DNA of 64,000 nt from an uncultured Chitinophaga sp. (GCF_937898475.1 NZ_CALEJS010000010.1:1-64000), one strand, 5' to 3'. Numbered from the stretch's first letter, positions 7,028 through 14,917 are shown. Program-made: numbers and translations. Notes: generated by a model not told the origin, from the letters alone.

Positions 7028-9676
7028 GGCCTGCTGATTAATGGTGTTTAAAATACCCTGCAAGTGTTGATCTATACTGCCTTTCAGGGTTTCATACTCG
7101 TCAAAGTTGATAATACGGTATTCATAATGACGATAGCGGTTCCCGCTGCCCTGTAGGTATCCGTAACGTTCCAACTCTGACAGGTAGCGTTTCAGGTTGC
7201 CGGGATTAATACGTAGCCGCTCCCGGATCTCTTTGGCGGTAAAGCTGTCTTTACTCTCAGCTTTCAGCAGGGCTTTTAATAACTCTAAAAAGTTACGGGT
7301 AGCCTTTGCCAGCTCATCGCTTTTACTGAACAGCACCTCTTTTAAAAGCCCGAACGCGGCTGATATATCTTCCGGCGTGCTTTCTATATAAGGCTGACCG
7401 CTGCCATCCCTTTTTATCTCCCGCTGGTACTGATGATAGAAGGTGACCGTTTCTATAAACGATAATAATAAGGTCATGGTTCTGCGGGGCTTAAAGATCT
7501 GCTGCGGCAACTGGATATAAGCTGCATAAGGATTGACCACCCGCACCGGTTGTAATACCTGTTGGATACTTTTAAACAGTTCCTTTACTGCCTGCTCCTG
7601 GCCATGATCTACGAGCCCGGCGCTTAACCTTGTCTGGTACTCCATAATGCGCCGATCCTGATCGCTCGTCCCATCTACATACAGCAGCAGACAACGGTTC
7701 GCGTTATCCTCATACAGTTTCTCCCGCGTGGTACACCCGCTCACGCTTACCGGACCTTCCACCATAACGGTAACGGTTTTCAAGTTTCCTTTACTGTCCT
7801 TCAGGGTAACGGTTTTGGATATGCGCCGCTTACTCTGCAGCTCCCTGAGCGGATACAGGGAAGATTCTGCGCCGTCCAGATCTTCTATCAGCAGCAGCTT
7901 ATGTTTTAACTCCTCCTGCTTAAAATAATAAAAGGCATTTTCCGTCACCTGGGTGATTTCTATTTTATCCTCCGCTGGTATCAGCTCACTTACCCGTTCC
8001 TGCAGATAGGTCTTACCGCTGCCACTGGCGCCCAGGAACATAATATGCAAAGGCGCCTCCCGCTTTCGGCTGCTGTACACCAGGTAGGCGATCAGCCGGT
8101 TAACGGTTTCTCCTACAATGCCCGACCGTCCTATGTCCTCACTGGTACGGCGCAGCAGGCCTGGCTGCTTTAGGTAATTAATAGCTGCCTCCCTTTGCGC
8201 AGCTGTCAGCTCCCGTTTCTCTGCCGGACGGGCTTGCATACTCTCCAACCGTGAGGCACGGTAGCTTTCTAACGCGCCCGTAAGCTGGGATATAATCCCT
8301 GTCACCACCTGCAGGCTCATTTCAAAAGCCTCTGATAGTTTGCTCGTAAGCTGCTCGGTATGGCTGTTATTGTACAGGTCAAGATTGTGACGTACTGGTA
8401 ACAGCTGCTTTTGCTTATGCTCAACCTTCAGCGTAACCCGCAAGCGGTCTAACCCTGTGAGCTTAATACCGCCCAGGATAGTGATCTGTAGCAGACCACC
8501 ATCATAGGTTAACAGCTCCGGTGTAGCAGTGTTTAACCTGGTATCTACTGCTGTTACAGGTGTAACAGCACTTTCAACCAGTGGAGCTTCTTTTTCAATT
8601 GAAGAATAAAAATCAACCGGCTGACGCTGACTGATCATATCTATTAAGATACGGCTGTCATCATGTGTTTGCAGCAGGCTATTAACGTCCTCTCCATTAG
8701 GAAGCCTTACAGCTGTAAGCTTCATCTGTGGCAGCAGCCCGGCCAGCGTGCCGGCGTGCTTCATAGTAGCTGCCTGGCCTGCACTATCTCCATCTAACAT
8801 GAAGATGATCTCTGCCAGTCCGCTACAGCTGATAATAGCCTGCTGATGTTCATCCGTCAGCCCATTGGTACCATACAAGGCTAATACTCCGTACTCCGCA
8901 GTGATCTCCGGCTGCTGCAATAAGCTGGCCGCATCGATCACACTTTCCGTAAGTATTAACCTCGTAGTAGCACCCTCAGGATAACAGGGATAAAGACCGG
9001 ATCTTCCGGTTAAGTAAAAATGCCGCTGATCCTCATTGTTACTGATACTGCGGCCGTATAATGATATAATTTTATGCTCCCGGTTCTTTAAGGGGAAGAC
9101 CACACAGTCTTTTGCCCATACATTGTAACCGCCAGTGGAACGGAGTTTCAGCAATCCGTATTTTACCATGCTGCTGACCATGTGGTGGTTCTTGCTCTCC
9201 ACATGCAGCCCACCACTGTTATAACCGATTTCATGGAGTTGGTAGTTTATACTCCGGCTCTCCAGGTAGCTGACTGCTTTCTTTGCAAGCGGTAAGGACC
9301 GTTTAAAGTAGCTGAACACTTTTACCATTAAGGCTTCCTGTTCAAGTATATCGGCATCACTGCCCGCTGGTAACTGTACTGAAGGCAAAATCGCAGGTAT
9401 AGCACCTGCCGCTCCCAGCATGGATTTAGCTTTCATAATAGCTTCATGCTTGCCACCTTTTTCCATCAGCTGTATAAACTGCAGCTGATCCCCACTACCA
9501 GCGCTGCAGGCTGTAGAGAAGCAGCAGAACGTATCGGTCTTGGGGTACAGCTGCAGGCTGGGTGTTTTATCCGCATGGAAGGGGCAGAGCAGCCGGTTAT
9601 ACTTATCAGGCTTTAACCCATAATGCGCCACCACTTCCAGGATAGATAACTGCTGCTTAATGTCCCGTATCTCCAT
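7007..9676 (-). CDS. CHC2 zinc-finger primase / TOPRIM / AAA helicase-like replication protein (copy 1)
   Basis: 889 residues. CHC2-type zinc finger at about 10-75 (CPFHADKTPSL, then CCFSTAC), TOPRIM domain at about 235-340 (LTESVIDAASL, then MLDGDSAG), linker, then a P-loop ATPase at about 545-700 (MFLGASGSGKTYL, LLLIEDLDGAES). A C-terminal winged-helix-like domain (about 785-889, with FTAKEIRERLRINPGNLKRY) follows. It would prime and unwind DNA to replicate the excised element. The last 110 residues differ strongly from copy 2 although the first 250 are essentially identical. The iterons overlapping its 3' end differ in the same way, so this domain is the likely origin reader. The start overlaps the SymE-like gene by 20 bp, suggesting coupled translation. 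Confidence 0.88.
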   Translation of the reverse strand: MEIRDIKQQLSILEVVAHYGLKPDKYNRLLCPFHADKTPSLQLYPKTDTFCCFSTACSAGSGDQLQFIQLMEKGGKHEAIMKAKSMLGAAGAIPAILPSVQLPAGSDADILEQEALMVKVFSYFKRSLPLAKKAVSYLESRSINYQLHEIGYNSGGLHVESKNHHMVSSMVKYGLLKLRSTGGYNVWAKDCVVFPLKNREHKIISLYGRSISNNEDQRHFYLTGRSGLYPCYPEGATTRLILTESVIDAASLLQQPEITAEYGVLALYGTNGLTDEHQQAIISCSGLAEIIFMLDGDSAGQAATMKHAGTLAGLLPQMKLTAVRLPNGEDVNSLLQTHDDSRILIDMISQRQPVDFYSSIEKEAPLVESAVTPVTAVDTRLNTATPELLTYDGGLLQITILGGIKLTGLDRLRVTLKVEHKQKQLLPVRHNLDLYNNSHTEQLTSKLSEAFEMSLQVVTGIISQLTGALESYRASRLESMQARPAEKRELTAAQREAAINYLKQPGLLRRTSEDIGRSGIVGETVNRLIAYLVYSSRKREAPLHIMFLGASGSGKTYLQERVSELIPAEDKIEITQVTENAFYYFKQEELKHKLLLIEDLDGAESSLYPLRELQSKRRISKTVTLKDSKGNLKTVTVMVEGPVSVSGCTTREKLYEDNANRCLLLYVDGTSDQDRRIMEYQTRLSAGLVDHGQEQAVKELFKSIQQVLQPVRVVNPYAAYIQLPQQIFKPRRTMTLLLSFIETVTFYHQYQREIKRDGSGQPYIESTPEDISAAFGLLKEVLFSKSDELAKATRNFLELLKALLKAESKDSFTAKEIRERLRINPGNLKRYLSELERYGYLQGSGNRYRHYEYRIINFDEYETLKGSIDQHLQGILNTINQQASSSVVQ

Positions 9677-9869
9677 GAGCAGCTTTCTTTTTGATCTTCA
9701 GCACCCGGCGGCCTACCAGGATCTCTAACTGGTCGCCTACTTTAAAACCGGCCTGCTCTAACCATAGGCCGCTTACATTCAACCAGGGCACATCACGGCC
9801 ACCGTTCCAATGATTCTTTACCTGTTGGTATTTACCATGTAGTTTGATAAGTCTGGTTTGCTTTGCCAT
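9657..9869 (-). CDS. SymE-like small protein (copy 1)
   Basis: 70 residues, basic. The central stretch VPWLNVSGLWLEQAGFKVGD followed by QLEILVGRRVLKIKKK matches the SymE toxin family pattern (L-x-G-x-W-L-E-x-A-G-F-x-x-G) on an AbrB-like swapped-hairpin fold. E. coli SymE is an SOS-linked type I toxin that binds and condenses nucleic acid. Here it is the first gene of the leftward operon, right before the primase, so it could be an addiction factor, a copy-number regulator or a DNA-binding accessory of replication. No antisense antitoxin RNA can be recognised. The protein is identical in both copies. Confidence 0.7.
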   Translation of the reverse strand: MAKQTRLIKLHGKYQQVKNHWNGGRDVPWLNVSGLWLEQAGFKVGDQLEILVGRRVLKIKKKAAHGDTGH

Positions 9870-10017
9870 GTGGAAAAATATTTAATCACTACCTATTGGT
9901 CGCAAATGTAACATATCCATCTTTACAAACCAAGTTTTATAGGTTTTGATTAATACTTATAGGTAGAGTATTTTTGCAAGAGCCCGTTAAAACGGGTCTG
10001 TTTCAATACGTTTCAGT
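9870..10017. promoter_or_regulatory. divergent promoters with candidate XRE operators (copy 1)
   Basis: Rightward: TTTG at 9945-9948, 20 bp, TATTTTTG at 9969-9976, which fits the Bacteroidota TAnnTTTG consensus for the XRE gene. Leftward: TTG (complement of 9931-9933), 20 bp, TACATTTG (complement of 9903-9910) for SymE-primase. Three copies of one word, ATAGGT at 9939-9944 and 9959-9964 (extended to ATAGGTAG) and its inverse CTACCTAT at 9889-9896, lie around both promoters and are likely XRE operators. Confidence 0.65.
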
Positions 10018-10353
10018 ATGACAATAGGCGAACATATAATGCTGCTGCGCAAGCAAAAAGGCTTATCCCAGGCCGATCTTGGTAAACAGATTGGTACTTC
10101 CGGTGATATTATCGGCCGCTATGAGCGTAACATCATGACCCCATCCATTGAGGTGATTATTAAAATTGCGGATGCACTGGCGGTGTCCATTGATTACCTG
10201 GTTGGTAAAACTAACCTTGTGCTGGATCAGGATACCTTAAAACGACTGGAAGATATTAATGCCTTACCGGGTGAGGCTAAGGACTATATCCTTAACCACA
10301 TAGATATTATGATAAGGGACTTTAAAAACAAAAAGACGTATAGCCATAAATGA
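10018..10353 (+). CDS. XRE-family repressor (copy 1)
   Basis: 111 residues with an N-terminal Cro/CI-type helix-turn-helix (about 3-60: GEHIMLLRKQKGLSQADLGK, then IGRYERN and the conserved IADALAVSIDYLVG) and a short helical C-terminal part for dimerisation. It is divergent from the SymE-primase-recombinase operon across 148 bp carrying repeated ATAGGT words, the arrangement of a switch repressor that keeps an integrated element quiet. Protein identical to copy 2; only silent differences appear toward the 3' end. A terminator follows at once and separates it from the convergent immunity gene. Confidence 0.9.
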   Translation: MTIGEHIMLLRKQKGLSQADLGKQIGTSGDIIGRYERNIMTPSIEVIIKIADALAVSIDYLVGKTNLVLDQDTLKRLEDINALPGEAKDYILNHIDIMIRDFKNKKTYSHK

Positions 10354-10355
10354 AA

Positions 10356-10387
10356 AAACCGCAAGCTGATGCCTGCGGTTTTTTCAT
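10356..10387. terminator. bidirectional terminator between XRE gene and immunity gene (unit 1)
   Basis: AAAAAACCGCA and TGCGGTTTTTT pair around a loop of about 10 nt. It lies between the stop of the XRE gene and the convergent end of the DUF4265 immunity gene, and has A and T runs on both sides, so it can serve both genes. Confidence 0.8.
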
Positions 10388-10400
10388 TTAATTATACTTT

Positions 10401-10838
10401 CTAATACTCATGTGATAGGCATGACTCCTCATATTGCCACTTATTTTGGCCTTCTCCATCATCTAAATATTTTTTTACAAGTCTATAATTAACCTGCTTC
10501 GGTACATTTACTGCAACTATTTTTCTTGCTAAAAAGGCCTCTGATTCACAGCCCAACTTTTCTAAAGCTTCTCTCGTTGCCTCTATTAGCTCTCCATCTT
10601 CAAAATACAGCCGTATTGTGCTATTCCCCGATGTAGCCAGAAAATCATCAAAATAATATGCCCCTTCGTCTTCATCATATTCAACCTTGATAGTGTCCCC
10701 TAATGCAATTCTCTTTGCAATAAAAGGGATATTATCTATTATGTAAGAGTTTCCATCCTCTATACACCAAAGACTCTCTGTCTCAAACTCGTCTTCGGCC
10801 ACTTTTTGTACAAACAATACTTTTTTCCTATTCTCCAT
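10401..10838 (-). CDS. DUF4265 family protein, cognate immunity of the HNH tip
   Basis: 145 residues. The N-terminal half carries the DUF4265 pattern: ESLWCIEDGNSYIIDNIPF, then ALGDTIKVEYDEDEG, then SGNSTIRLYF. Such proteins occur as antidotes in polymorphic toxin loci. It starts 2 bp downstream of the HNH tip, so tip and antidote were translated together. The target is inferred to be the HNH nuclease. The frame is intact. No signal peptide; acts in the cytosol. Confidence 0.8.
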   Translation of the reverse strand: MENRKKVLFVQKVAEDEFETESLWCIEDGNSYIIDNIPFIAKRIALGDTIKVEYDEDEGAYYFDDFLATSGNSTIRLYFEDGELIEATREALEKLGCESEAFLARKIVAVNVPKQVNYRLVKKYLDDGEGQNKWQYEESCLSHEY

Positions 10839-10840
10839 AA

Positions 10841-11676
10841 TTAGTGATTGCTTTTTTCTAAGTTACAACCTCTACATAAAATTTGTCCATTATCAGGAGT
10901 GCCGCTACCTCCCTTAGATTTAGGCACTACATGATCTACATGCGCCTCATTAGATGGTGGTGTTTCTCCTCTTTGATGCTTTTTACCCGGTTGTACATCC
11001 GTATCGCAATTCTCACATTTCATCTGCCCTCCATTCTTCTCTTTATTAACATCCTTAGTAGCCTCCTTACCTGCTTTAGTAAAATCTTGACCTGGACGCT
11101 GTTTTTGACTAAGTTTATCGGCTCTCTCTTGTGCCTTGGACTTATTATTAGAAGATGGTGAAGACTTTTCATTTGACGGAGGCGCTTTAGCTTCCTCTGA
11201 CTTAACCGTTGATGGCCGCTGAACCACAAAGTTCGGCATATGATCGATACTCCCCACAGCTCCGCTTTTGAGGGCAGGATCTATTACTTGGTTATATACT
11301 TTCACTGCAGCTGCAGTAATACCGGTTGCCGCACCTAGATAAACAATCGCCTCTCCAATAGCAGGAAGCCCCCAGGCTAGAAATATAGGGAATTTACCAT
11401 CAGGGTCACTATAGCGAACAGGATTGTTATATGCAAAATGATATGGTGTTAAGTTTTCTTGTCCATCTTCCAATAATGGATCTATCTGTTGGAACCTTCC
11501 TATTTGTTGATCATAAGTCCTTGCATTAAAGTCGGTCCACTCAAGACCTGTACCATCTCCGAACTCCTTACTCTGTAGCTCATTTCCGTTATACTTCCTG
11601 CGATTCTCCGGGTAGTTCACGCCTTTAAGAGCGTTACTACTAATCCCGGCCATTGTAAGTCCGAAAGGATAATAAT
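10841..11676 (-). CDS. orphan RHS tip with HNH endonuclease domain
   Basis: A frame of about 278 codons runs from the ATTATTATCC boundary (11667-11676) through NYYPFGLTMAG and the core end (NGNELQSKEF, NARTYDQQIGRF, AYNNP, DPDGKFP). A short hydrophobic linker and a lysine-rich linker follow. The last 60 residues are an HNH nuclease: CENCD, AHVDHVVPKSKGG, N-G-Q-I-L-C-R-G-C-N. Both zinc CxxC pairs and the HxxN-like core are present, so the toxin domain looks active. As in the tip at 3034-4052, a stop lies just upstream inside element DNA and only internal starts exist, so this is a displaced, probably silent tip. It would have been the expressed tip before unit 2 arrived. Confidence 0.87.
11667..11676 (-). 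other. proposed attachment/crossover site between units 1 and 2
   Basis: ATTATTATCC on the minus strand. The 3' side continues as the HNH tip frame; the 5' side is the conserved element end shared with copy 1. The surrounding GGATAATAATTACC is a near-palindrome, as often seen at tyrosine-recombinase cores. The exact crossover is inferred. Confidence 0.55.
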
Positions 11677-12370
11677 TACCGTCTCCGGCCAGTAATCTTC
11701 AAAGAACTGCTAATAGTCCCTAAAATAAGGCTTCCTTTTTCAATTGAACAAAAAAATAGCATGGGTGAAGATAAGGGGGGAACGTACGGGGGCATAGATG
11801 AGGTGGTGGACTGTCGCTCAGGTATATTACACTGCTGATCCTACGGCCGGTCGTTGGGTGATGTGCTGAAGCTGGGCACCTCGTCTATGACCACGGACGC
11901 GCCAAGACAGTACTAACGTTGATCAGTGTTACTGTCGCCGCTGTTCGCGGCAGGTTATGTTCTATCGCCCATTGATCAAGGGGGATTGCCTGGCAGCTAT
12001 AATCCATCGCTTAATAGCATTCCCGCCGCCACCGACCGCCATTCCGCCCTGGCCGCTATGGCGGGAGTGCGTAGCGCAGCGAAGCACGGAGCCATAGCAG
12101 GCCGCCGCTAGACCTTGTTAATAGCCGGGAGCGCAGCGGACGGCAGATAAAACAGATAAGGCCAGGGCGGTTGGCAGGTGGCGGACGCATAACGGGTAGC
12201 GAAGGGATGGCGGTCATAGCAAGCACCTGGCATAACAGGATACAGCCAGACCAGGAGCTGCCCCGACCAGAGCACGAAGCCGAGCAAAACCGTGATCAGG
12301 CACGGCGTAGCCTGCCTGGCGCGGTTTTTTGGGGAGGCTGTGCGCAGGGAGACTGCTTGGCCTGATTTAC
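11677..12370. repeat. conserved GC-rich noncoding end of the element, copy 2
   Basis: Same sequence as 4053-4760 with scattered changes in the last 200 bp (for example ACGGGTAGCGAAGG against ACGGGCAGCGCAGG). No gene is supported. Keeping 700 bp of noncoding DNA so similar while neighbouring recombinase genes have drifted points either to function or to recent sequence exchange. Confidence 0.7.
12286..12330 (+). terminator. hairpin with T-run inside the conserved end, copy 2
   Basis: AAAACCGTGATCAGGCA pairs with TGCCTGGCGCGGTTTT and is followed by a T-run. The loop (CGGCGTAGCC) differs from copy 1 while the arms agree, supporting a conserved structure. Confidence 0.6.
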
Positions 12371-12399
12371 TTGATTTACTGAGGATATGTGTGCGAGGA

Positions 12400-12912
12400 C
12401 CTTCTGATCCGTAGTCAGATGCTCTTAATGTTCTTCATGGGGTAAGGGATTCGAACCCCCGGTTCGATTATCAATGAGGGTTCCTTTCATATACATTACG
12501 GTAGTACGACAGACTCTGACTCTGTTTGTCTTGGAACAGGATTTGAACCTGCATGTCCTATCTGTGCGGAGGAAGAGATTCGAACTCTCGTTCCCTTCCG
12601 TGCAGCTGATTAAGAGTCAGCTGCTGCCTATGGGTCCCCAGAACCACAATCTGGTGCTACTTATCCTGTGCGTGCTCGGTTCCTGGGACTGGAACCCTAT
12701 TTTTTTGATTTACACTTGTTTAGGTAGCCTGTTCGCCCGATATCCGCCAAAAAATAAAGATTACAAGTCGAGCGGAGAACGGGGTTCTAACCCGATGGGC
12801 TGCTGCTTAGAAGGCAGCAGCCCTATTGCCTATAGGTGTTCGATTGTGCTCCCTTTACCTATAGGGAACGGGAGTCGAACACCCTCAGGTCCATAGAAGA
12901 TTCGAACCGGTT
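12400..12912 (-). pseudogene. array of truncated tRNA genes (Arg, Gln, Lys, His, Thr, Arg), copy 2
   Basis: About 500 bp packed with tRNA arms. Minus-strand anticodon arms: Arg(ACG) 12403-12419, Lys(CTT) 12605-12621, His(GTG) 12638-12654, Arg(TCT) 12802-12818, weaker Thr(TGT) near 12761-12767. Plus strand: Gln(CTG) 12509-12525. Minus-strand T arms of the GGTTCGAATCC type: 12446-12460, 12537-12551, 12575-12589, 12685-12698, 12780-12794, 12870-12884, 12895-12910. T arms are followed by acceptor-like ends, but 5' acceptor halves and most D arms are absent and the spacing is too short for whole tRNAs. They appear to be 3' portions of tRNA genes. Long plus-strand reading frames here are by-products. 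Confidence 0.75.
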
Positions 12913-13005
12913 CTTATAACAAGATAGTAATTAATCCCTTATGTGATAACCTATGGCTACCCCTAAAACAATGGTAAAACATTTGCCTGCTATGCGGCCA
13001 GGAGT

Positions 13006-13863
13006 TTATCCCATAGGGTGATGCCTGCGTAAAGAACGTTGCAGATCTTCCAGGTCGCTGGTGTGGTAACGCTGGGTACTGCTCACGTACTTATGCCCGG
13101 CCATATACTGTACCTGTCGTAGGTTATATTGCTTTATCCAGCCGGCTATAACACTACTGCGTAGTTGCTGAGCGTTCTGCACTTTAGGGTTAAGCCGGCG
13201 TAACTGCCTCATGATGCTGTTAACCTGGTTAATAATGTTATTGGCACTGATAAAGCCCTTTTTCTGTCCGGCCAGTAAAGCGCCTGCCTTGAGCCGGTTA
13301 ACAGCCAGATAACGCTGCAGATCTATTATCTGCACGGCTTCCAGCTTCAACCATCTTTCGTTACTGCGGCTGGTTCCCTGGATAAAGATCTTCCCTTCCT
13401 TTAGCCGGATATGCGGTGCTTCCAACCGTTCTATTTCATCAGTGGTCAGCCCCTGGTAGACGAGCAGCCCTAACATGATCTTTTTACCCAGGTCTACATA
13501 CAGCTGGATATTGTACTGATCATAGAGCTGCTGCATCTGCCCAGCGCTTAACAAGTCGGAGGGTAGCTTTCTGCTAAGGCCTCTGATAAAAACACCAGCT
13601 GCAGGATTATCGGTTCTTTTACCTGCCGCCAGCAGGTAATTAAAGTAATGCCGCAGGATGCAAAGCTGGTTTCTTACCATACCTTTGCTTTTACCCTGCG
13701 TTTGCAGCCAGCGTATAAAGTCCAGCAGTTCAGTGTAAGTCATATCCGCCGGGCTTAACTGCTCCTGGTCCAGCCACTGGATAAAGTACTCCAGCTGTTT
13801 ATTATAAGCCCCAACAGTAGCTGTACTGAACTGCTGCTGTTGTAAATAAGTAGTGAACGTCAT
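13006..13863 (-). CDS. tyrosine recombinase-like protein, catalytically degenerate (copy 2)
   Basis: 285 residues, close to copy 1. It has the same altered active site: Thr in place of the first catalytic Arg (GLTTDEIERL) and QQLRSS in place of HxxR, while AGHKYVSSTQRYHT keeps His and Tyr. From about residue 115 to the end it matches copy 1 at all but a single position (His for Gln after the RY), whereas the first 115 residues carry several changes. The start overlaps the complete recombinase by 4 bp. Confidence 0.85.
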   Translation of the reverse strand: MTFTTYLQQQQFSTATVGAYNKQLEYFIQWLDQEQLSPADMTYTELLDFIRWLQTQGKSKGMVRNQLCILRHYFNYLLAAGKRTDNPAAGVFIRGLSRKLPSDLLSAGQMQQLYDQYNIQLYVDLGKKIMLGLLVYQGLTTDEIERLEAPHIRLKEGKIFIQGTSRSNERWLKLEAVQIIDLQRYLAVNRLKAGALLAGQKKGFISANNIINQVNSIMRQLRRLNPKVQNAQQLRSSVIAGWIKQYNLRQVQYMAGHKYVSSTQRYHTSDLEDLQRSLRRHHPMG

Positions 13864-14765
13864 AAAGCTTCATTTAACAGGTGAGTGTAAATCTGAGTAC
13901 TATCTAACTGACTATGACCTAAAAACTCCTGTATCTGTTCCAGTTCCATACCGCTTTGCAGTAGATGGGTAGCAATACTGTGCCGTAAGGTATGAGTACC
14001 GATATTCTTTATTATGCCCGCCTTTTTTGTTAGTTGCTTAATGCGGATATATAAACTCTGCTTGTGCATTCTTACGCCCTTATTTGCGCCTATAAACAGC
14101 ATTGCTGTGGTGCTTTGTAACAACTGAGGACGACCGTTGTCTATGTAAAGCTGCAATAGCTCATAAGCCTGTCCACTGATAGGCACATACCGTTCTTTAT
14201 AACCTTTACCTTTACGTACATGCAGTAAGCCCCGGTTAGTAAGCACATCGCTTACTTCCAGGCTCGCCCCTTCATTTAACCGCAACCCGCAGCCGTAGAA
14301 CACCGCCAGCATGGCACGGTCACGCATCCCTAACGCACTGTCATCCGTTGCCCGGTACAGCCTATGAACTTCTGCGATGGTTAACCAGGCAGGCTTACTG
14401 CGGCTATCTTCCAGCCGTTCCAGCTGGAAGCCTATCCCTGTTTTACCCGTCTCCCTCACATAACGGCTAAACAGCTGTAAAGCCTGGATGTACTTATTAA
14501 TATGCCCACTACTATAGCCCTGCCCCGTACGGATGCCGGTTCTTATCTTCAGCAGATCTATAAAAGCTGTAGCATCACTGGCAGCCAACTGCTGCAGGCT
14601 GCTCTTGCCTTGCTGCTCCTGGTAATGTAAAAACTCCTGCACATGCCTGGGCAGGTTATAAACAGAACTGTCAGCATAGCCCAACAGCTGCAGCCAGTTC
14701 CTAAAGCCTTGCTGTAATAGCACATGCTCATTACTGTGTAACAAGTAAACTGCTTCCATAAACAA
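13860..14765 (-). CDS. tyrosine recombinase/integrase, catalytically complete (copy 2)
   Basis: 301 residues with the full set of catalytic boxes (GCGLRLNEGASL, KGKGYKERYVP, HTLRHSIATHLL, GHSQLDSTQIYTH). About nine in ten residues agree with copy 1. Substitutions cluster in the N-terminal DNA-binding domain and around residues 195-235 (NRGLLHVRKG, ANKGVRMHKQSL), where site specificity could change. Both copies are intact, so either could act in trans on the other. Confidence 0.93.
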   Translation of the reverse strand: MFMEAVYLLHSNEHVLLQQGFRNWLQLLGYADSSVYNLPRHVQEFLHYQEQQGKSSLQQLAASDATAFIDLLKIRTGIRTGQGYSSGHINKYIQALQLFSRYVRETGKTGIGFQLERLEDSRSKPAWLTIAEVHRLYRATDDSALGMRDRAMLAVFYGCGLRLNEGASLEVSDVLTNRGLLHVRKGKGYKERYVPISGQAYELLQLYIDNGRPQLLQSTTAMLFIGANKGVRMHKQSLYIRIKQLTKKAGIIKNIGTHTLRHSIATHLLQSGMELEQIQEFLGHSQLDSTQIYTHLLNEAL

Positions 14766-14821
14766 TAGGTTTTCTGGTAAAATGGAGGAGAGGTATTTTT
14801 TTTACTACTATAGTCTTTTTC

Positions 14822-14917
14822 ACTGTCGCAGTTGTCGCAGTAGCTTAATCCCTTATCTGTGGCGGCTCTTACTGCGACAGTAATTTACTGTCGCAGTACT
14901 GTCGTAGTAGACGCAGT
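14822..14917. repeat. 11-bp iteron array, probable replication origin (copy 2)
   Basis: ACTGTCGCAGT at 14822-14832 and 14887-14897, ACTGTCGTAGT directly abutting at 14898-14908, partial copies at 14832-14841 (TTGTCGCAGT) and 14909-14917 (AGACGCAGT), and an inverted copy ACTGCGACAGT at 14871-14881. The layout matches copy 1 (abutting pair at the primase stop, inverted copy a few bp away, further copies near the integrase side), but the word itself is different. Confidence 0.7.

Larger units (their letters stand above)
4043..11676. mobile_element. integrating RHS-tip unit 1 (element copy 1 + DUF4265 immunity + HNH tip)
   Basis: Bounded at both ends by the same 10 bp, GGATAATAAT on the plus strand. 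Contents from left: a 700-bp conserved end, tRNA-gene debris, two tyrosine recombinase genes, iterons, primase-helicase, SymE-like gene, XRE gene, then the immunity gene and toxin tip. The right-hand neighbour (11667-19836) has the same order with a different tip and immunity gene. The boundary lies in the codons for the YYP motif at the RHS core/tip junction in all cases. I infer that element and cargo move together as a circle of about 7.6 kb. The joined end-to-end site (attP) cannot be seen here. The alternative is unequal recombination between RHS homologies after a single insertion. Confidence 0.65.

Noticed and set aside
4043..11676. Transposon with inverted terminal repeats and target duplication
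   Set aside because: No DDE transposase and no terminal inverted repeats are seen. The gene set (tyrosine recombinases, primase) fits a replicating integrative element.
12474..12896. 140-codon plus-strand frame
   Set aside because: It runs antisense through the tRNA fragments; its residues follow from palindromic tRNA arms and it has no family features.
12400..12912. Functional tRNA genes
   Set aside because: Acceptor 5' halves and D arms are missing and consecutive T arms are too close for full-length tRNAs, so only debris is supported.
14822..14917. CRISPR array
   Set aside because: Repeats are only 11 bp, some abut directly and one is inverted, with no regular spacers or cas genes; they fit iterons.
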